Origin: Topomyia yanbarensis
Taxonomy: Eukaryota > Arthropoda > Insecta > Diptera > Culicidae
DNA: 64,000 nt
Assembly: GCF_030247195.1 (NCBI RefSeq)
Contig: NC_080671.1
Coordinates: 64,501,089 to 64,565,088 of the forward strand
Direction: 5' to 3'
Numbering within the stretch: the first letter of the stretch is position 1; each line of letters opens with the position of its first letter. Positions 1 to 10,767 of the stretch are shown here, piece after piece. The notes beneath the pieces were generated by a model. The model saw only the letters and a program-made list of their open reading frames with translations, did no database searches and was not told the DNA's origin. Made by a program: the position numbers and the translations under genes.

Positions 1-660
1 GACGACCGAAGTAGTGCAGACGTGCTAAAAGTGCAAAATTAAGATTCCTAGTAAATCAGCCCAAGAAAAGCTTACACGATCGCTGATTGCAGGCGACTGT
101 AACGACAGCTAATCACAAAGAATCGGAAGGTAAAGTCGTCAGACGGGGTGAGAAGACACCGGAAAAGTGGCCACCTGGTTTCGTACCGACCTCACCCGGT
201 TCCAGGTCCCGTCAAGCGCCATCGGTGTGATCGCCGCCAACACGGGAACCTCTCAGTGTGGAAAACCCTTCACTGACCACCTGGCAAGGGTTAATTACTA
301 AGGATTTATTCACCCAACTGTCAGGTTTCGCCAAGTGTCAGCTTCCCACTCAGGCCCGTCAAACTCACTGAGCCCCTGAACAACCGGAGCATCAAGGAAC
401 CGTCACATAAACGCCGAACAGCTGAACGACCTCGAGCCATCCCCATCCACCACCAGCCACCAACCACGTGCACGTGAAGGAAGCGACCCTAATAATAGAT
501 CGATAGTTGATAGGCCAGGAATAAACCACAAATTAAAGGTAATCCACGTTTACGCTTTGTTATATTTGGAATCTCGAAGCCGTGTAAAGAAACCCTAAAT
601 ATCCCCCACCCTACGGAACGACCCTGAGTTCGCGGTTCGTGCAGCCCTCTTAGAGAGTAC
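1..660 (+). other. Unassigned GC-richer stretch upstream of a LINE tail
   Basis: No open reading frame of useful length and no recognised domain. Base composition is richer in C and G than the AT-rich DNA further right. It runs directly into LINE coding sequence, so it may be the 5' part of an internally deleted copy of the same element (5' region fused to the ORF2 tail). That is inference; nothing here identifies it on its own. Confidence 0.3.
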
Positions 661-676
661 TCACAAGTTCAAGGGG

Positions 677-955
677 ATGGATGTGGGTCGTGACTTCATT
701 CGTGTGATTTCCCGACTCATGGCAAACCATTACACACTAGATGCACATCTCCGGCGTATTGGGCTCGTGGATAGTGGTATCTGCGCTTGTGGCGACGGCT
801 ATCACAACATCGAGCACATTGTCTGGGCGTGCACCGAGTACAGTTCCGCCAGATCTCGGCTAATGGATACCCTGAGGGCCCGAGGAAGACCAACCAACGT
901 CCCGGTTCGAGGTGTGCTGGCAAGCCGCGAGCTCCTCTATATGTCCCTCGTTTAA
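677..955 (+). pseudogene. LINE ORF2 C-terminal fragment (LOA-like)
   Basis: The 92 codons encode the extreme C-terminus of a non-LTR retrotransposon polyprotein: the segment after the RNase H domain, with the line-specific motif RDFIRVISRLMANHY and a cysteine/histidine cluster of the form CxC...H....C (CACGDGYHNIEHIVWAC). Coding similarity continues a little upstream of the Met (KFKG before MDVGRD). No endonuclease, reverse transcriptase or RNase H remains, so this is a relic. The same protein segment recurs, more decayed, on the minus strand at about 16444-16824. Assignment to the LOA-like/RNase H-bearing group rests on that motif from memory of the family. Confidence 0.75.
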
Positions 956-1266
956 ACCTTCTTAACAACCATCAATATACAAATTTAACTGCCCCTTCTT
1001 ATTTCTTATCATTCTCAGAAACGCTCTCTTCCACAAGCACCATACACCCACGAAGGTTTGATGCGACACAAAACATCTCTGTTGAATGAGCCAACAAACA
1101 CGGGACCTACAGTACGAACATCACACGCGCGATCTCTTTAGTTTCAAAAAAAATTCAATATGTGATCCCCTAGTTTTAAGTAATTTAAAATGTAAAACAA
1201 AACAAAATTGGCACCTTTAGACTAACGCAAATGTACCTTATCAAATAAACGAATCGAATAAAAAAA
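956..1266 (+). mobile_element. Probable 3' UTR and A-rich end of the LINE fragment
   Basis: Noncoding sequence following the ORF2 stop; it ends with AT-rich, AATAAA-like and A-run sequence at about 1245-1266, as expected for a LINE 3' terminus. No target duplication could be identified by eye. Confidence 0.5.
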
Positions 1267-1912
1267 CTATAAAAGCGTGCCAGATATTTCGCGTGAGCTG
1301 ACAATATAATAATTTAAGGTGTTGAAAGAAGGAAATGATTCCGAAAAAATGCTCCGAAGCGCAAACGTGATCGTCGCATAGCTAGGCAACCATGTGAGCC
1401 AGAATTCACAACTACAATTCCACACTCTGGCGACGACAAGGACACCGAAAAAATCATTCGCTAGTACAAAGCCAGACGCAACTGCTGAGAAAACATGTTT
1501 TATCAACTTTTTTTCAACATTTCCTTCCGCGCTTTCACGACGAAGGACGTCAATAGATTAATTTATTATTTGTGTAGGTAATGTGTAGTATTCATACTGT
1601 TAAAAGAAAAGTTGAATCGCTGATTTTCTAGATGTGTACATTGTTTTATTTAACCACAAATATAGTACCTATCGTACTCTCAGATTTAAAAAAATATTTA
1701 GCCAGGCATAAAATCATTATTGTCAAAATGTTTCCAGATGTATAACCTTTCCAACGAATACATGTTTGTCAAAATCAGTGCAAAAATATCATCAAAATAT
1801 GTGAGATCTCAGCTTCATTGCCGCGCTGAATTGAATGTGTAGAATAGTTGACTGCAGTTTAAAGCCGCTTCTGTAAATTAACTTTATTATACTTTTCTTT
1901 TTTTATTTGCAG
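1267..1912. other. No gene seen
   Basis: AT-rich sequence without convincing coding potential. The right edge is a pyrimidine tract ending in TTTGCAG (to 1912) that would suit a splice acceptor for the candidate exon that follows. Confidence 0.4.
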
Positions 1913-1943
1913 GTAAAAATGGGACGACATCATTCGAAAATTT
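1913..1943 (+). other. Candidate short start-codon exon, myristoylation-like N-terminus
   Basis: A strong pyrimidine tract plus CAG precedes position 1913, and a consensus donor (GTAAGT) begins at 1944. The 31-bp interval holds an ATG at 1919 with A at -3, and reads MGRHHSKI plus one extra base (phase 1). Gly2 and Ser6 with Lys7 fit the N-myristoylation pattern MGxxxSK. No homologue can be assigned: proteins such as the naked-cuticle family begin similarly, but eight residues prove nothing. Splice-site quality and start context support it; chance remains possible in 64 kb. Confidence 0.3.
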
Positions 1944-2910
1944 GTAAGTTACGCAGCAAAAACATTCCTCTAACGAAACGTCTCGCAAGCTACACATAAA
2001 AATCACATAAAAAGTATGTGTAGCTTTTACTTTTACTACTAGGAATATAAAATGGGAAAGATGGGCCTACTAGCGAAATGCACATAGCAAGAAAGCTGAC
2101 AACTATGTCTAGAATCTGGAGGCAGCACGAGCAGCGCCTCTTTCAGGTAAAGGTGGTACTTTCAATAGTCTTTTGTACGGCTCATGTACGTACACGTCAC
2201 ATGGCACAAATACTACATCACTAGCTGGTGGAAAATAATAAACAAAGACGGCAAAATTAAATGTGATTGTTTTCAACCAGGAAGCTGCAGAAGTGTTCGT
2301 GAGACCGGACGACAAGAACTCAATACTGATATACACATATTAGACTGCCCAGGAAAAAAAAAAACAAATTTTTGAAAAGGCAACCAACCCATCCATCTAC
2401 TCTAAATTAGAGCCAAATCGAACAAGTCCAACTATTTGACCAACGTTCTTGAAATTTGTATGGAAGTTTTTGACAATTTATATGGAGAAAACCCACTTGC
2501 TCACATTTTCGCCGCCAGGTGGCATAGTATACATCATATTATCACCAAAAGTGAAACTAAAGAAAATAATTTAATTATCTATAATGCTATCGAAAACTCG
2601 AACAGGAAAAATTACTAAACCTGTAACGAAGTGATGACTGAATTAATTTTTGCACGGGGCCTAACAGCGCTTGATGAACATGATGGTGGTGCACAGTGGC
2701 CAAAAATCCCGAAAAGGTGGCCAAAAGTCGAAAAAATAAGTTCTACCTTTACAGCTCTTGATTTTGTTTATATAATTTACATTCCAATTGCCCCATATAA
2801 TGATGTCAGTTTACCACAGATGACTCTGTGAATCTTTGAATTAATACCGACAGTGCAGATGTCGGAGACGTTCAATTAAATGGAAGTTTGTGTCAGAATT
2901 TTTTTTTCAG
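1944..2910. other. No gene seen (possible intron)
   Basis: Short random ORFs only. A small hairpin occurs near 1989-2015 (AGCTACACATA and its complement). Nothing else recognised. Confidence 0.4.
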
Positions 2911-2974
2911 AAATTCAGTATTCGCCAATGAATTAGCCTGTGATAGTTAAGAAAAATGGACTCTCACGTTGAAG
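2911..2974 (+). other. Weak exon-like interval cut by a LINE insertion
   Basis: A T-run plus CAG ends at 2910 and a donor-like GTATGT starts at 2975; the interval contains ATG at 2956 in good context (GAAAAATGG) followed by six codons (MDSHVE). The donor lies within the 12-bp target duplication of the neighbouring LINE. It cannot follow the 1913-1943 exon as coding sequence, because that junction creates an immediate stop. Regarded as weak. Confidence 0.15.
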
Positions 2975-2985
2975 GTATGTTCTTT
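2974..2985. repeat. Left target-site duplication of I-like LINE
   Basis: GGTATGTTCTTT, repeated exactly at 5632-5643. It abuts the A-rich tail (T-run on the plus strand) of the minus-strand LINE. Confidence 0.8.
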
Positions 2986-3060
2986 TTTTTATTTAGGACC
3001 TGTTTAAACATAGTCATTTAGGTCCGTAAAAATAGTGTTTACATTGCAATTTCACATATA

Positions 3061-4764
3061 TCAAATTTTGTCATATAGATTAATTTCTTTGAAGAACTCG
3101 ATAACTTTTTTTACTCTTTCCTGGTCATCTGCCAACGCTTCTCTCATGTTGGCCAATAGTCCTATTCGCTTTCGCTCTTCGTTGAGTGCAGCACAGTTAA
3201 CAATAATGTGTTTCACTGATAGCATTTCGTCGCAGAATTCACATCGAGGTACTTCGGTTTTCTCCAATAAGTAGCTGTGAGTAAGAGCCGTGTGACCTAT
3301 TCGTAGTCTGGATAGCTTTACGCTCTCCTGCCTGTTTTCTCCTACCGCCTGTGTAAAAGGTTCAACGGTGTTTTTAACTTCCCGTAATTTGTTGTTAGCT
3401 TCTTGATCCCAATTTCGTTGCCACCTCCAACATATGCGATTCTTTATGGCTGTTTTGAGTTCTTTCATATCGACGGATTCATTGTCCATTCGTGCGGATT
3501 TTAATACCTGTTTCGCCTCTTGATCCGCCTTTTCGTTCCCTGAGATCCCGATGTGGCTTGGTACCCAACATATAATCACATCTGAACCTTTTTTCCTTGC
3601 TCGCGCATACAGCGCCCCAACTTCATCTTTCCACCTGCTGTTTATTCTTTTCCTTTCTAGAGATGTGAGGACGCTCATAGAGTCAGTGCATACAATATAA
3701 GCACCTACCTGCTGTTGGTTAGCCACCCATTCTAATGCATCCTTCACTGCCAGACTTTCAGCTGTGAATATACTACACATGTGATGTATTATTTTCTTGA
3801 TTAGCAGGTCTTCAGCGACTACACTGTACCCACACCTGTCGTCAGTCTTTGACCCATCTGTGCAGATGTACTTATGGATACGATATTTCGTGCTCTTCAT
3901 CTTGTTGAACAGCAGTCGTAGTTCTGCTGGATTCGCCCCTTGCTTTACGTTTGTGAACAGATTCTTATCTGTCGGTACCTTAATCCTCTCCCAGGGCGCA
4001 GTACTTGGCCGCATGAATATTGTTAGTTTTGGCAGAGTTATTTGTAGGTCTTGCAGAACGTTATCTCCTCGGGTTCTTGCTGAATTGGCTTCTCTAGTCG
4101 GGCTCGTTACCGTCCCCCAGAGTTCTCCACTATCCTGTGCTTCTTCACTGGATGTGAAGCTGTCCTCACTTGCGCTTCCATTATTGTTGTTGATCTCATC
4201 ATCCCGAACTTTCTCTAGGGCTCGTCTCCGTGCCGCGAAAATTGCGGTTCTCTGTTCTAAGAGAGTGCGTACATCTGGGATTCCTGTTTCTACCAGCAGG
4301 CTGCTGATTGGGCTCGTATGAAATGCTCCTACTATCGCTCTTAGTCCAGTGTTATGGATTATCTCTAGCCGTTTCAGTGAGGCGTCGTTCATTCCTGATA
4401 TTACCGGTGCAGCGTATAGCATTTTTTCCAGCGCGGTGACACGGTACAGTTTCAGTAGCGTTTGCCTATCTCCACCCCAGTTTCTAGCAGCTACACTGCG
4501 AATGAACTGGATCCTTTGCTGACAGTTGGCTCTCACTTCTACATGTTTTCGGAACTGTAGGCTTTGGTCGAAGATCACTCCTAGGCACCTGTGACTGTTT
4601 TCACGGGGGATTAGTGTACCGTTCAGTTTCAACATGTTCGGGCTCCATGGCCTGCGAGAACGCAGGTTGCTGTATATTACTGTTGCACTTTTTTCGGTAG
4701 ACATTTTGAATCCGGTTTCCGCTTCCCATTTCTCGACCATGTTCAAAGCGATTTGGAGCTGGCC
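3061..4764 (-). pseudogene. I-like LINE ORF2 fragment: RT C-terminus, RNase H, zinc knuckle
   Basis: A long open frame (about 565 codons of LINE sequence) covering the thumb/connection end of a reverse transcriptase (region around QLQIALNMVEKWEAETGFKM), then an RNase H domain with its acidic residues visible in CTDGS, FTAES, VCTDS and GNEKAD, plus SHIGISGNEKAD, and finally a CCHC knuckle (CEFCDE...HIIVNC). RNase H plus RLRIGHTALTHSYLL places it in the I-like group of RNase H-bearing LINEs. The catalytic YADD half of the RT and the endonuclease are missing, so it cannot be autonomous. The open frame continues about 14 codons into the Transib-like end (to 4806); those residues are not LINE protein. 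The openness of the frame suggests a relatively young insertion. Confidence 0.85.
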
Positions 4765-5627
4765 CACAGTGATCACCTTCCATACAAAAGTCGGACAAAA
4801 CCTCAAAAGTGGCCCGAATTTGATGAAAACTTCACATTAGGGTAATTTTGTGACGCTGAATTCATATTTGATGTTTATTTTTTGTTTTTTAAATCCTCAA
4901 AATTTTGGCACTTAGGGTGGTTCGAAAATTCAACATTTACGAATATAAAATACACTATTTCTGAAAATTCGTTTTCAAAAAATTAGGCTCGGTGAATTTT
5001 TTAGCAGAATACACATTTTTTCAATTGTTGATAATGATAGGACACATCTATAAATTATATTGCGAACCCTGGGTAGTCAAAGGCTACCATGCGTCTCCTT
5101 CAGACGTATCATGAAAAATCACCTTTTTTCATACCTCGGGGCAGAAAGGGGCAAAACAAGATATTCATTTTCGAAAAGTACACTAATTTTCAAATATAAT
5201 GAACAACAAGCGATCTTTCCGAACCGTTTCAAAAAAAGTACAGCCACTTTGAACATTATAACTTTAAACTATTGCTCGATTTTTTATTTGTTTTTCATGT
5301 CTGAGCTAGAAGAAAGGCTTGTATCGACTAAATCGAATGTCAGCTATAAATCCAGCGAATAACCTTTCAAATGAAATCAGTTTGACCCCAATCGGAATCT
5401 TAACTAAAAAGATATATTCATTGGAATAACTTAGGTTTGAAAAGAGTTTTCCTCAGAATTCATCATCTATTTCACCTTCGAAGTTATGTAAAAAATTGAA
5501 CTCTCGTCTTCGGGACTTAATATTTTGAGAAAACTCTATTCAACCTGTTAAGAAGCAGAGAAAAATGTTAAAACACGAAAAATCTAAAATAAATGTTTGA
5601 GGTTTTGTCCGGCTAGGCGACACTGTG
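4765..5627 (+). mobile_element. Transib-like nonautonomous element, copy A, with 12/23 RSS-like ends
   Basis: About 863 bp and no transposase. The left end is CACAGTG (4765-4771), a 23-bp spacer (4772-4794), then ACAAAACCT (4795-4803). The right end, read inward, is CACAGTG (5621-5627), a 12-bp spacer (5609-5620), then ACAAAACCT (5600-5608). These match the heptamer exactly and the nonamer ACAAAAACC closely. The flanks are TGGCC (4760-4764) and TGGCG (5628-5632), a 5-bp target duplication with one mismatch. Transib elements are known for RSS-like heptamers and GC-rich 5-bp duplications. A second copy in opposite orientation lies at 59736-60600. The small ORF at 5060-5362 is not recognisable as a domain. 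Confidence 0.85.
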
Positions 5628-5631
5628 TGGC

Positions 5632-5643
5632 GGTATGTTCTTT
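5632..5643. repeat. Right target-site duplication of I-like LINE
   Basis: GGTATGTTCTTT, identical to 2974-2985; marks the 5' side of the minus-strand LINE insertion. Confidence 0.8.
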
Positions 5644-7427
5644 AATAATGTATCATTCTGTTTGTTTCCAAGTAACATACCCATAATTCATTGTTTGAAA
5701 ATTGTTAAGAGTTGTACGAAATAAACACTAATTTAAAAATGGTTTTAAAGTCAAAGTCTTACTAGATCCGATTGATTTTTTGATTGCTAAATGTTTGTTA
5801 AGCATTTTTGCAACAATTTTGTAAATATTTGCTGCAACTTCCTGCAACTTTAAGTTGCGTAGGCCCCTTAAAATTAGAGTGAAAAAGTCTAAAAAACAGT
5901 CATAAATGTTTAAAGAGAAGAGATAGCGAGTTGCAATACTCCAAATGTGGCTTTTTAAAGCATCAAATTCGTTTTACGGGGGTATATTGATATGTACATC
6001 TGTTTCGCTTTACAACTTTTGTTCTCTTAAGAGATAGACATTTTGCATCTTCAACAAAGTTTTTTCAAGATTAAATCCTCTACAAACTTCCCATAGACAC
6101 TTTACCATTTCAACAATAAATGAAAAAGTTATGCTTTTCATCTGAGTATATACCTCCTTAAATTAAAATTTGCCACCATCATATTAAATTGCTCAAAAAA
6201 TAAAGAAACCTCCCTGAAGCAACCAGAGAAATAAGGTATATTCGAATCAAATATTTTCTGACTTTCATGCTAAGTCAAAGATTTTGTTGAAACAGAAATA
6301 AAATTTCTTTTTTCAAATACCAAACATTGGTACAAAAATATTGGCATTAGTGATAAAATAAACTACATTTTTATTCTAAAATCCCTGCAAAAAACAAGGA
6401 ATATTCGTATCAAATATATAGAAACTTTGATTCAAATTCAAGCATTTATTAGAACCAAAAAAATTAGTTGGTTCTACAATAGTACTACTTGAAACAAAAA
6501 TACTGCATTTAGATATTGAAATATTGCTTGAAAATGGTTTGACTGCGTTTGGTTCGATCTCCGCCATTTTGTTGTATCACACAAATAAAAAAATGGATGC
6601 ATCGGAGGTCGAGAGTAAAGAATTGGAGCTCAAGACGCTAAATTTACACGATATGGGCGATATAAAAATGTAAATACAATTTTATTTGTGCAATGCAATG
6701 GTCGATAGTACTTTCGAAGGTGAGAAAATTATTTATTAATGGGGTAATATCTATGACCCTAACATTATTATTATTCCAGAAAATTGATACACTGTCGAAA
6801 TTTTGAAATTAATCGACGTGAGGAAGTAGAGCTAATACAGCATTTTTAAGCGGAAAGGTTGAAAAAGTTGTCATTTAGGAGATGTAATTGCGTAAATTTA
6901 AAAATATAGTTATAAAACCGAAAATCTAGAACCTGAAATCAAAAAAAACTGTTTGATTTAATTGGGTTTTTTCATTGTTTTAAAAAGAAAAACATATTTC
7001 AACTAACAAATAATATGCTTTGTTTCAAAGAAGGATATGTTAGATTCAAACAAAATTATTATTGAACCTACACAAAGTCCTATGAGGGCTTGTTAGTAGA
7101 AACAACAAGCATTTTTTTGGAACCTAATAACAAATATTTTTAAATCTAAAAAAAAATTGCAATTAGACCCTGATTCAAAATTATGTATTTTTGATTTCTA
7201 AGCGAATTATTTTGGAATTTAATATAATTTTTTCTGCGTGTATGAATCGAAGTACTATAACTAATAGTTTCGTCGCAAACATTAATATCCGGTTTTTTTT
7301 TGGTAGTTCAAAAGTCGATATTAACGAGCTTATTTGTTTTGCGAAAAAGTGAATCGGTTTAGCTGAATAGTATTTCCGGATGAATGGTAATATCTGAGAT
7401 TAACCATATTATGGCTGTAAGCAGTTA
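5644..7427. other. AT-rich DNA, no gene seen
   Basis: Long A/T-rich sequence with only short chance ORFs on both strands. Probably old repeat or intron/intergenic DNA; no family recognised. Confidence 0.4.
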
Positions 7428-7560
7428 GTTCCACATTTCACCATTTCACCGCATAGAAGGCACCAACACTAACTTTTAATGAAGGGAGATAGAGCGTATG
7501 TGTTTTCTAGAAAGTTGTAAAATAGGCTTTATGTAATAATTCTCCTGAATATGTCAACTC
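7428..7560 (+). repeat. Dispersed repeat, copy 1
   Basis: Shares an extended patchy match with 45228-45360: the words ACATTT, CGCATAGA, GCACCAACACTAACTT and AGAAAGTTGTA occur in the same order. No termini could be defined. Confidence 0.5.
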
Positions 7561-9333
7561 GTTATTTTGTATTGTAACCGGTTTATAATGTGTAGTCTGT
7601 AAATAGTATTTAGTAAATATTATTTATTTTATGGAATAACTATAAAAATTATTTTCAATTTTCTGGAGCCGCAACCATTGTTCAGTATTCCAACTGCTAT
7701 CGCTTGTGTTTGTGCGGTGCTTACATTTCATTAAATTAAATACATAAACGCATTTCATCCGCACTGAGAACCCCAAATTAACTCCTACCGAACCCAACCC
7801 TACTATGGCCATAGTAGCAGCGAGCATGGAAAAGCGGATTACCGTTTAGGTTAATATCCCTAATTGACTCTCTCTCTCGTTTTTCTGACAGTCAACCACA
7901 AACGTCAAACTAAAGTGAGCACTTTAGATCAAACAGACCTTCGCGTGCTTGTTGCAACAAACATCAAAGGTGCAATTTTATATATACGCGCTTTTGGCAT
8001 GCAAAAATACCACTTTGCACCTCGTGGCAGGGAAAACAGGTGCACCAAACGATGCCGACTGGCTGTTGAGGTTTTAGAACACAGCCCGAAGGACGGTAGT
8101 ACAGACTGGGCTGGCGGGTGGTAGTGGAAAACTGGGCGCTCTTGGACGCGATTATTGTCACACAAACACACATTCACTTACTGGAGAAAAAAAAACCAGC
8201 TTGGGTGTAAACTGTGTACAAACATCTCACTTCAGACGCTTGAAAGAGTGCATTACGACCGTTACTCTATTTTTTCCCTTTACAAGGGTTGGTTAGTTCA
8301 TGGGTCGGCATGCCAGTTCCGGGTGAGGCTTAACATTTCCATCATTGCTCTGTTAGTGCTGGTCACTAGTGGCGCAGTTTTGGTGATTATATCAACATGA
8401 ACGGAGAAATTTGCCCGCTTTGCGTTTAGTTTTTACCTGCAAACATTCTTCGGCATTGTCTATAGAATTCGGTAATTTTCCTATAGAATGACAAGAATAG
8501 ATTAAAATGGATTAGATAGAGCTCCTGGATAATTTCAAAACGTTGTAGCCCGTTAAAACCGTTAGCTTTTCTCTCCATAAGAATAACTATAAGAAGGAGT
8601 AAAGCCAAGTAAATTTTTCAATTCGTTTAATACTTCGTTCAAACCTTGACCTTGCGGCAATCAAGACAGCCTTGAGTGGAATATCTGGCTTGAAATCTTG
8701 TGTTTAAAATGTATATGGATTCTCCGTGAGATACAGAAGTCGTTTGTGACCAATCAAGCTATCCGCTGTTAGCCGACATGCTCCTCTTCGGCCAATCTGA
8801 AAAAAGCTTTCACGTCTGGAAGGAATGTAGAAAGCTCAGTCCGAAAAGTTCTGAAGTCGCAGAAAATCACCGTTATCGGCGGAGGACATTGCTGTTTCTT
8901 CTCATTGACATTACGCACAATTAGAGAAAATTTACAAATTTGTTCAGCTTCACATTCGGATTAAACATCGAATGAAATGGTACAATCAATTGGATTTTCG
9001 GGTGGAGAAGTTACCCTATTCGTTTCTTTTTACAATTTGGCACACAGCTCTTCCGGGAGGATTCCGGCATGTTGGAAAAATTTCATTAGGCGGAACTATT
9101 TTTGAAAAACGTTTTAGTTTTGAAACCGACTGATTGAGCAGAAAAAGGTAGTAGTTTTTAGAAGACTGATTGTCGAAAAAACATAGGTAGTCTTGAAAAA
9201 GAATGATCGAGCAAAAAATATGGGTAGTCTTGAGAAAAACTGTTTCTGTTGAAAAACATCAGGTAAACCAGGAGATATCAAGATTTGTGACCAGATCGAA
9301 CGAAGGTTCAAGCCGGACTGAATCATGTGTTCT
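7561..9333. other. No gene seen
   Basis: Contains a moderately GC-rich part (about 7920-8400) with short ORFs that match nothing I recognise, and a degenerate tandem pattern at about 9110-9270 built on GTAGTCTTGA / GATTGAGCAAAAA words. Confidence 0.35.
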
Positions 9334-9339
9334 TCGTGG

Positions 9340-9425
9340 GACGTCACATAGCCCATGGATAGCATAAGGGTCTGTGCATTGGATTGGAGTCTCAAGGGTT
9401 TCAGGTTCGAATCCTGCCTCTGGGA
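9340..9425 (+). pseudogene. tRNA-Leu-like pseudogene or SINE head
   Basis: Contains a perfect T-arm (CAGG, TTCGAAT loop, CCTG) and leucine-like internal words (GGGTCTGTGCATTGGATT, GGAGTCTCAA). The acceptor ends CCCATGG/CTCTGGG pair only partly, and a normal A box is not clear. It is therefore read as a decayed tRNA or tRNA-derived SINE head, not a functional tRNA. Confidence 0.4.
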
Positions 9426-9429
9426 GGAA

Positions 9430-10767
9430 TTTTTTCACATAATTTTTTTCGTTTAACTCATCATTTCGATCTGTTTGCCCCGTTGGATACCACCAAAAAT
9501 GTTTTAAATAAGGTATTAGCTGTTACGTCATAAACCAAAAAAAAAATGAATTAATTATTTACAATTCCCAAGATTTTATGCAATGTGATCCCCACGAACG
9601 TATGACCGCGGTAACAAAAAATAAACAAACCAAAAGTTATGCTTTCACAACTGATTGTTAATTTCGAATAACACGGGAAAATATTTCGCCTGATATTTGA
9701 CGACCAACCGCTCGCACCTGTCGAAATGTTTGTACCGCCCTGACGTTCGACACCACCGTAAACGTGACTGCGCAAATATTTACCCCATCCAGGCCGGGAA
9801 GAGAAGAAACTCAATGAGTGAGTTCGTACCGATTACTTTGCTACCCGAACCGGTTCGGTCGAGTTTTCCCATGTCTGCTAATATACCTACATGTGTAATA
9901 TTATCCTACTAACCCGAGCGAGTGTCAGCGAATTGAACGATGTCGAGAAAGGGATTACGGTTCGGTGGGGATGATAACTGCAGGAAGCTCGCCACCATAA
10001 AGTTTATCCTATTGCCAACCATGTGCGTTGGTGGCGCGATCCCAGTTGCAGAGGAAAACTTTCTCATTAAAAGTTGTAATAAAAGGATCTTACAAGTGAG
10101 CAAATATTATTACAATGGGGAGCTGGCAGGCACGGAGGTGTTTACTTTCGTTTCTTGTCCTCCACCCGAATGGGGGAGAGGGGTAAGATTTAGAGAGTTT
10201 TTTATGTTTGTTCAGATTTCCATTTAGTACGTGGAATATTCGGTAAAAGTAAAAGTTCTAATTTGATGAGATTTTCATTTACGTGATATACGAACTAGGA
10301 TGAATTTTCTTAAGACGAAATATTGCTGCAGTCTGTATTTCAAATATCAACGCGTAAGGCCACGAAAACCGAATATTTCTCAATCAATTAACCTACAATT
10401 AACCTGCAAATGCCAAAGGGCTTACAGTCCAATGGAAATAACGCGGCAATTTGATATCTCCGAAACAGGTTGAATAAAAGTTACCCGGTGCCACAAACAA
10501 CACAAATTTGACTGAACTTTTCGAGTGATCTAGTATAGTTTATAGGTCTAGTCGAACACAACACAAAATCTTGATTTATAGCATAAAAATTACTTTCTGG
10601 GACCATAGACACCAAACATTTACCTACATTGTCATCTTATAACCGATTTTCGATTTTCTCACTATTCTGGAAAGAAGAAAATAGACGTTACTAATAGTAC
10701 TGGAGTAGCGGTAACTGCGGCATAGTTTCGATTACAGATTTAAAAATACATGAATGCTACAGGTAAA
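9430..10767. other. No gene seen
   Basis: Mixed-composition sequence. Short ORFs on both strands lack recognisable domains. A somewhat GC-rich patch at 9700-10040 could be conserved noncoding DNA or an old repeat. Confidence 0.35.

Larger units (their letters stand above)
2983..5631 (-). mobile_element. 5'-truncated I-like LINE with a nested Transib-like element
   Basis: Minus-strand non-LTR retrotransposon. The A-rich 3' tail is at 2983-2993, the ORF2 stop at 3061-3063, and the 5' truncation near 5631. Identical 12-bp flanks (2974-2985 and 5632-5643) show a target-primed insertion. The Transib-like element at 4765-5627 occupies the 5' edge, leaving only about 4 bp of LINE or junction sequence outside it. 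Either the Transib element landed at the truncation point, or the LINE copy was reverse-transcribed from a template that already carried it and was truncated just past it. Confidence 0.8.

Noticed and set aside
1913..2974. Joining the 1913-1943 and 2911-2974 intervals as consecutive coding exons
   Set aside because: The junction creates an immediate TAA stop.
3797..4321. 174-codon plus-strand ORF
   Set aside because: Antisense shadow of the I-like LINE ORF2.
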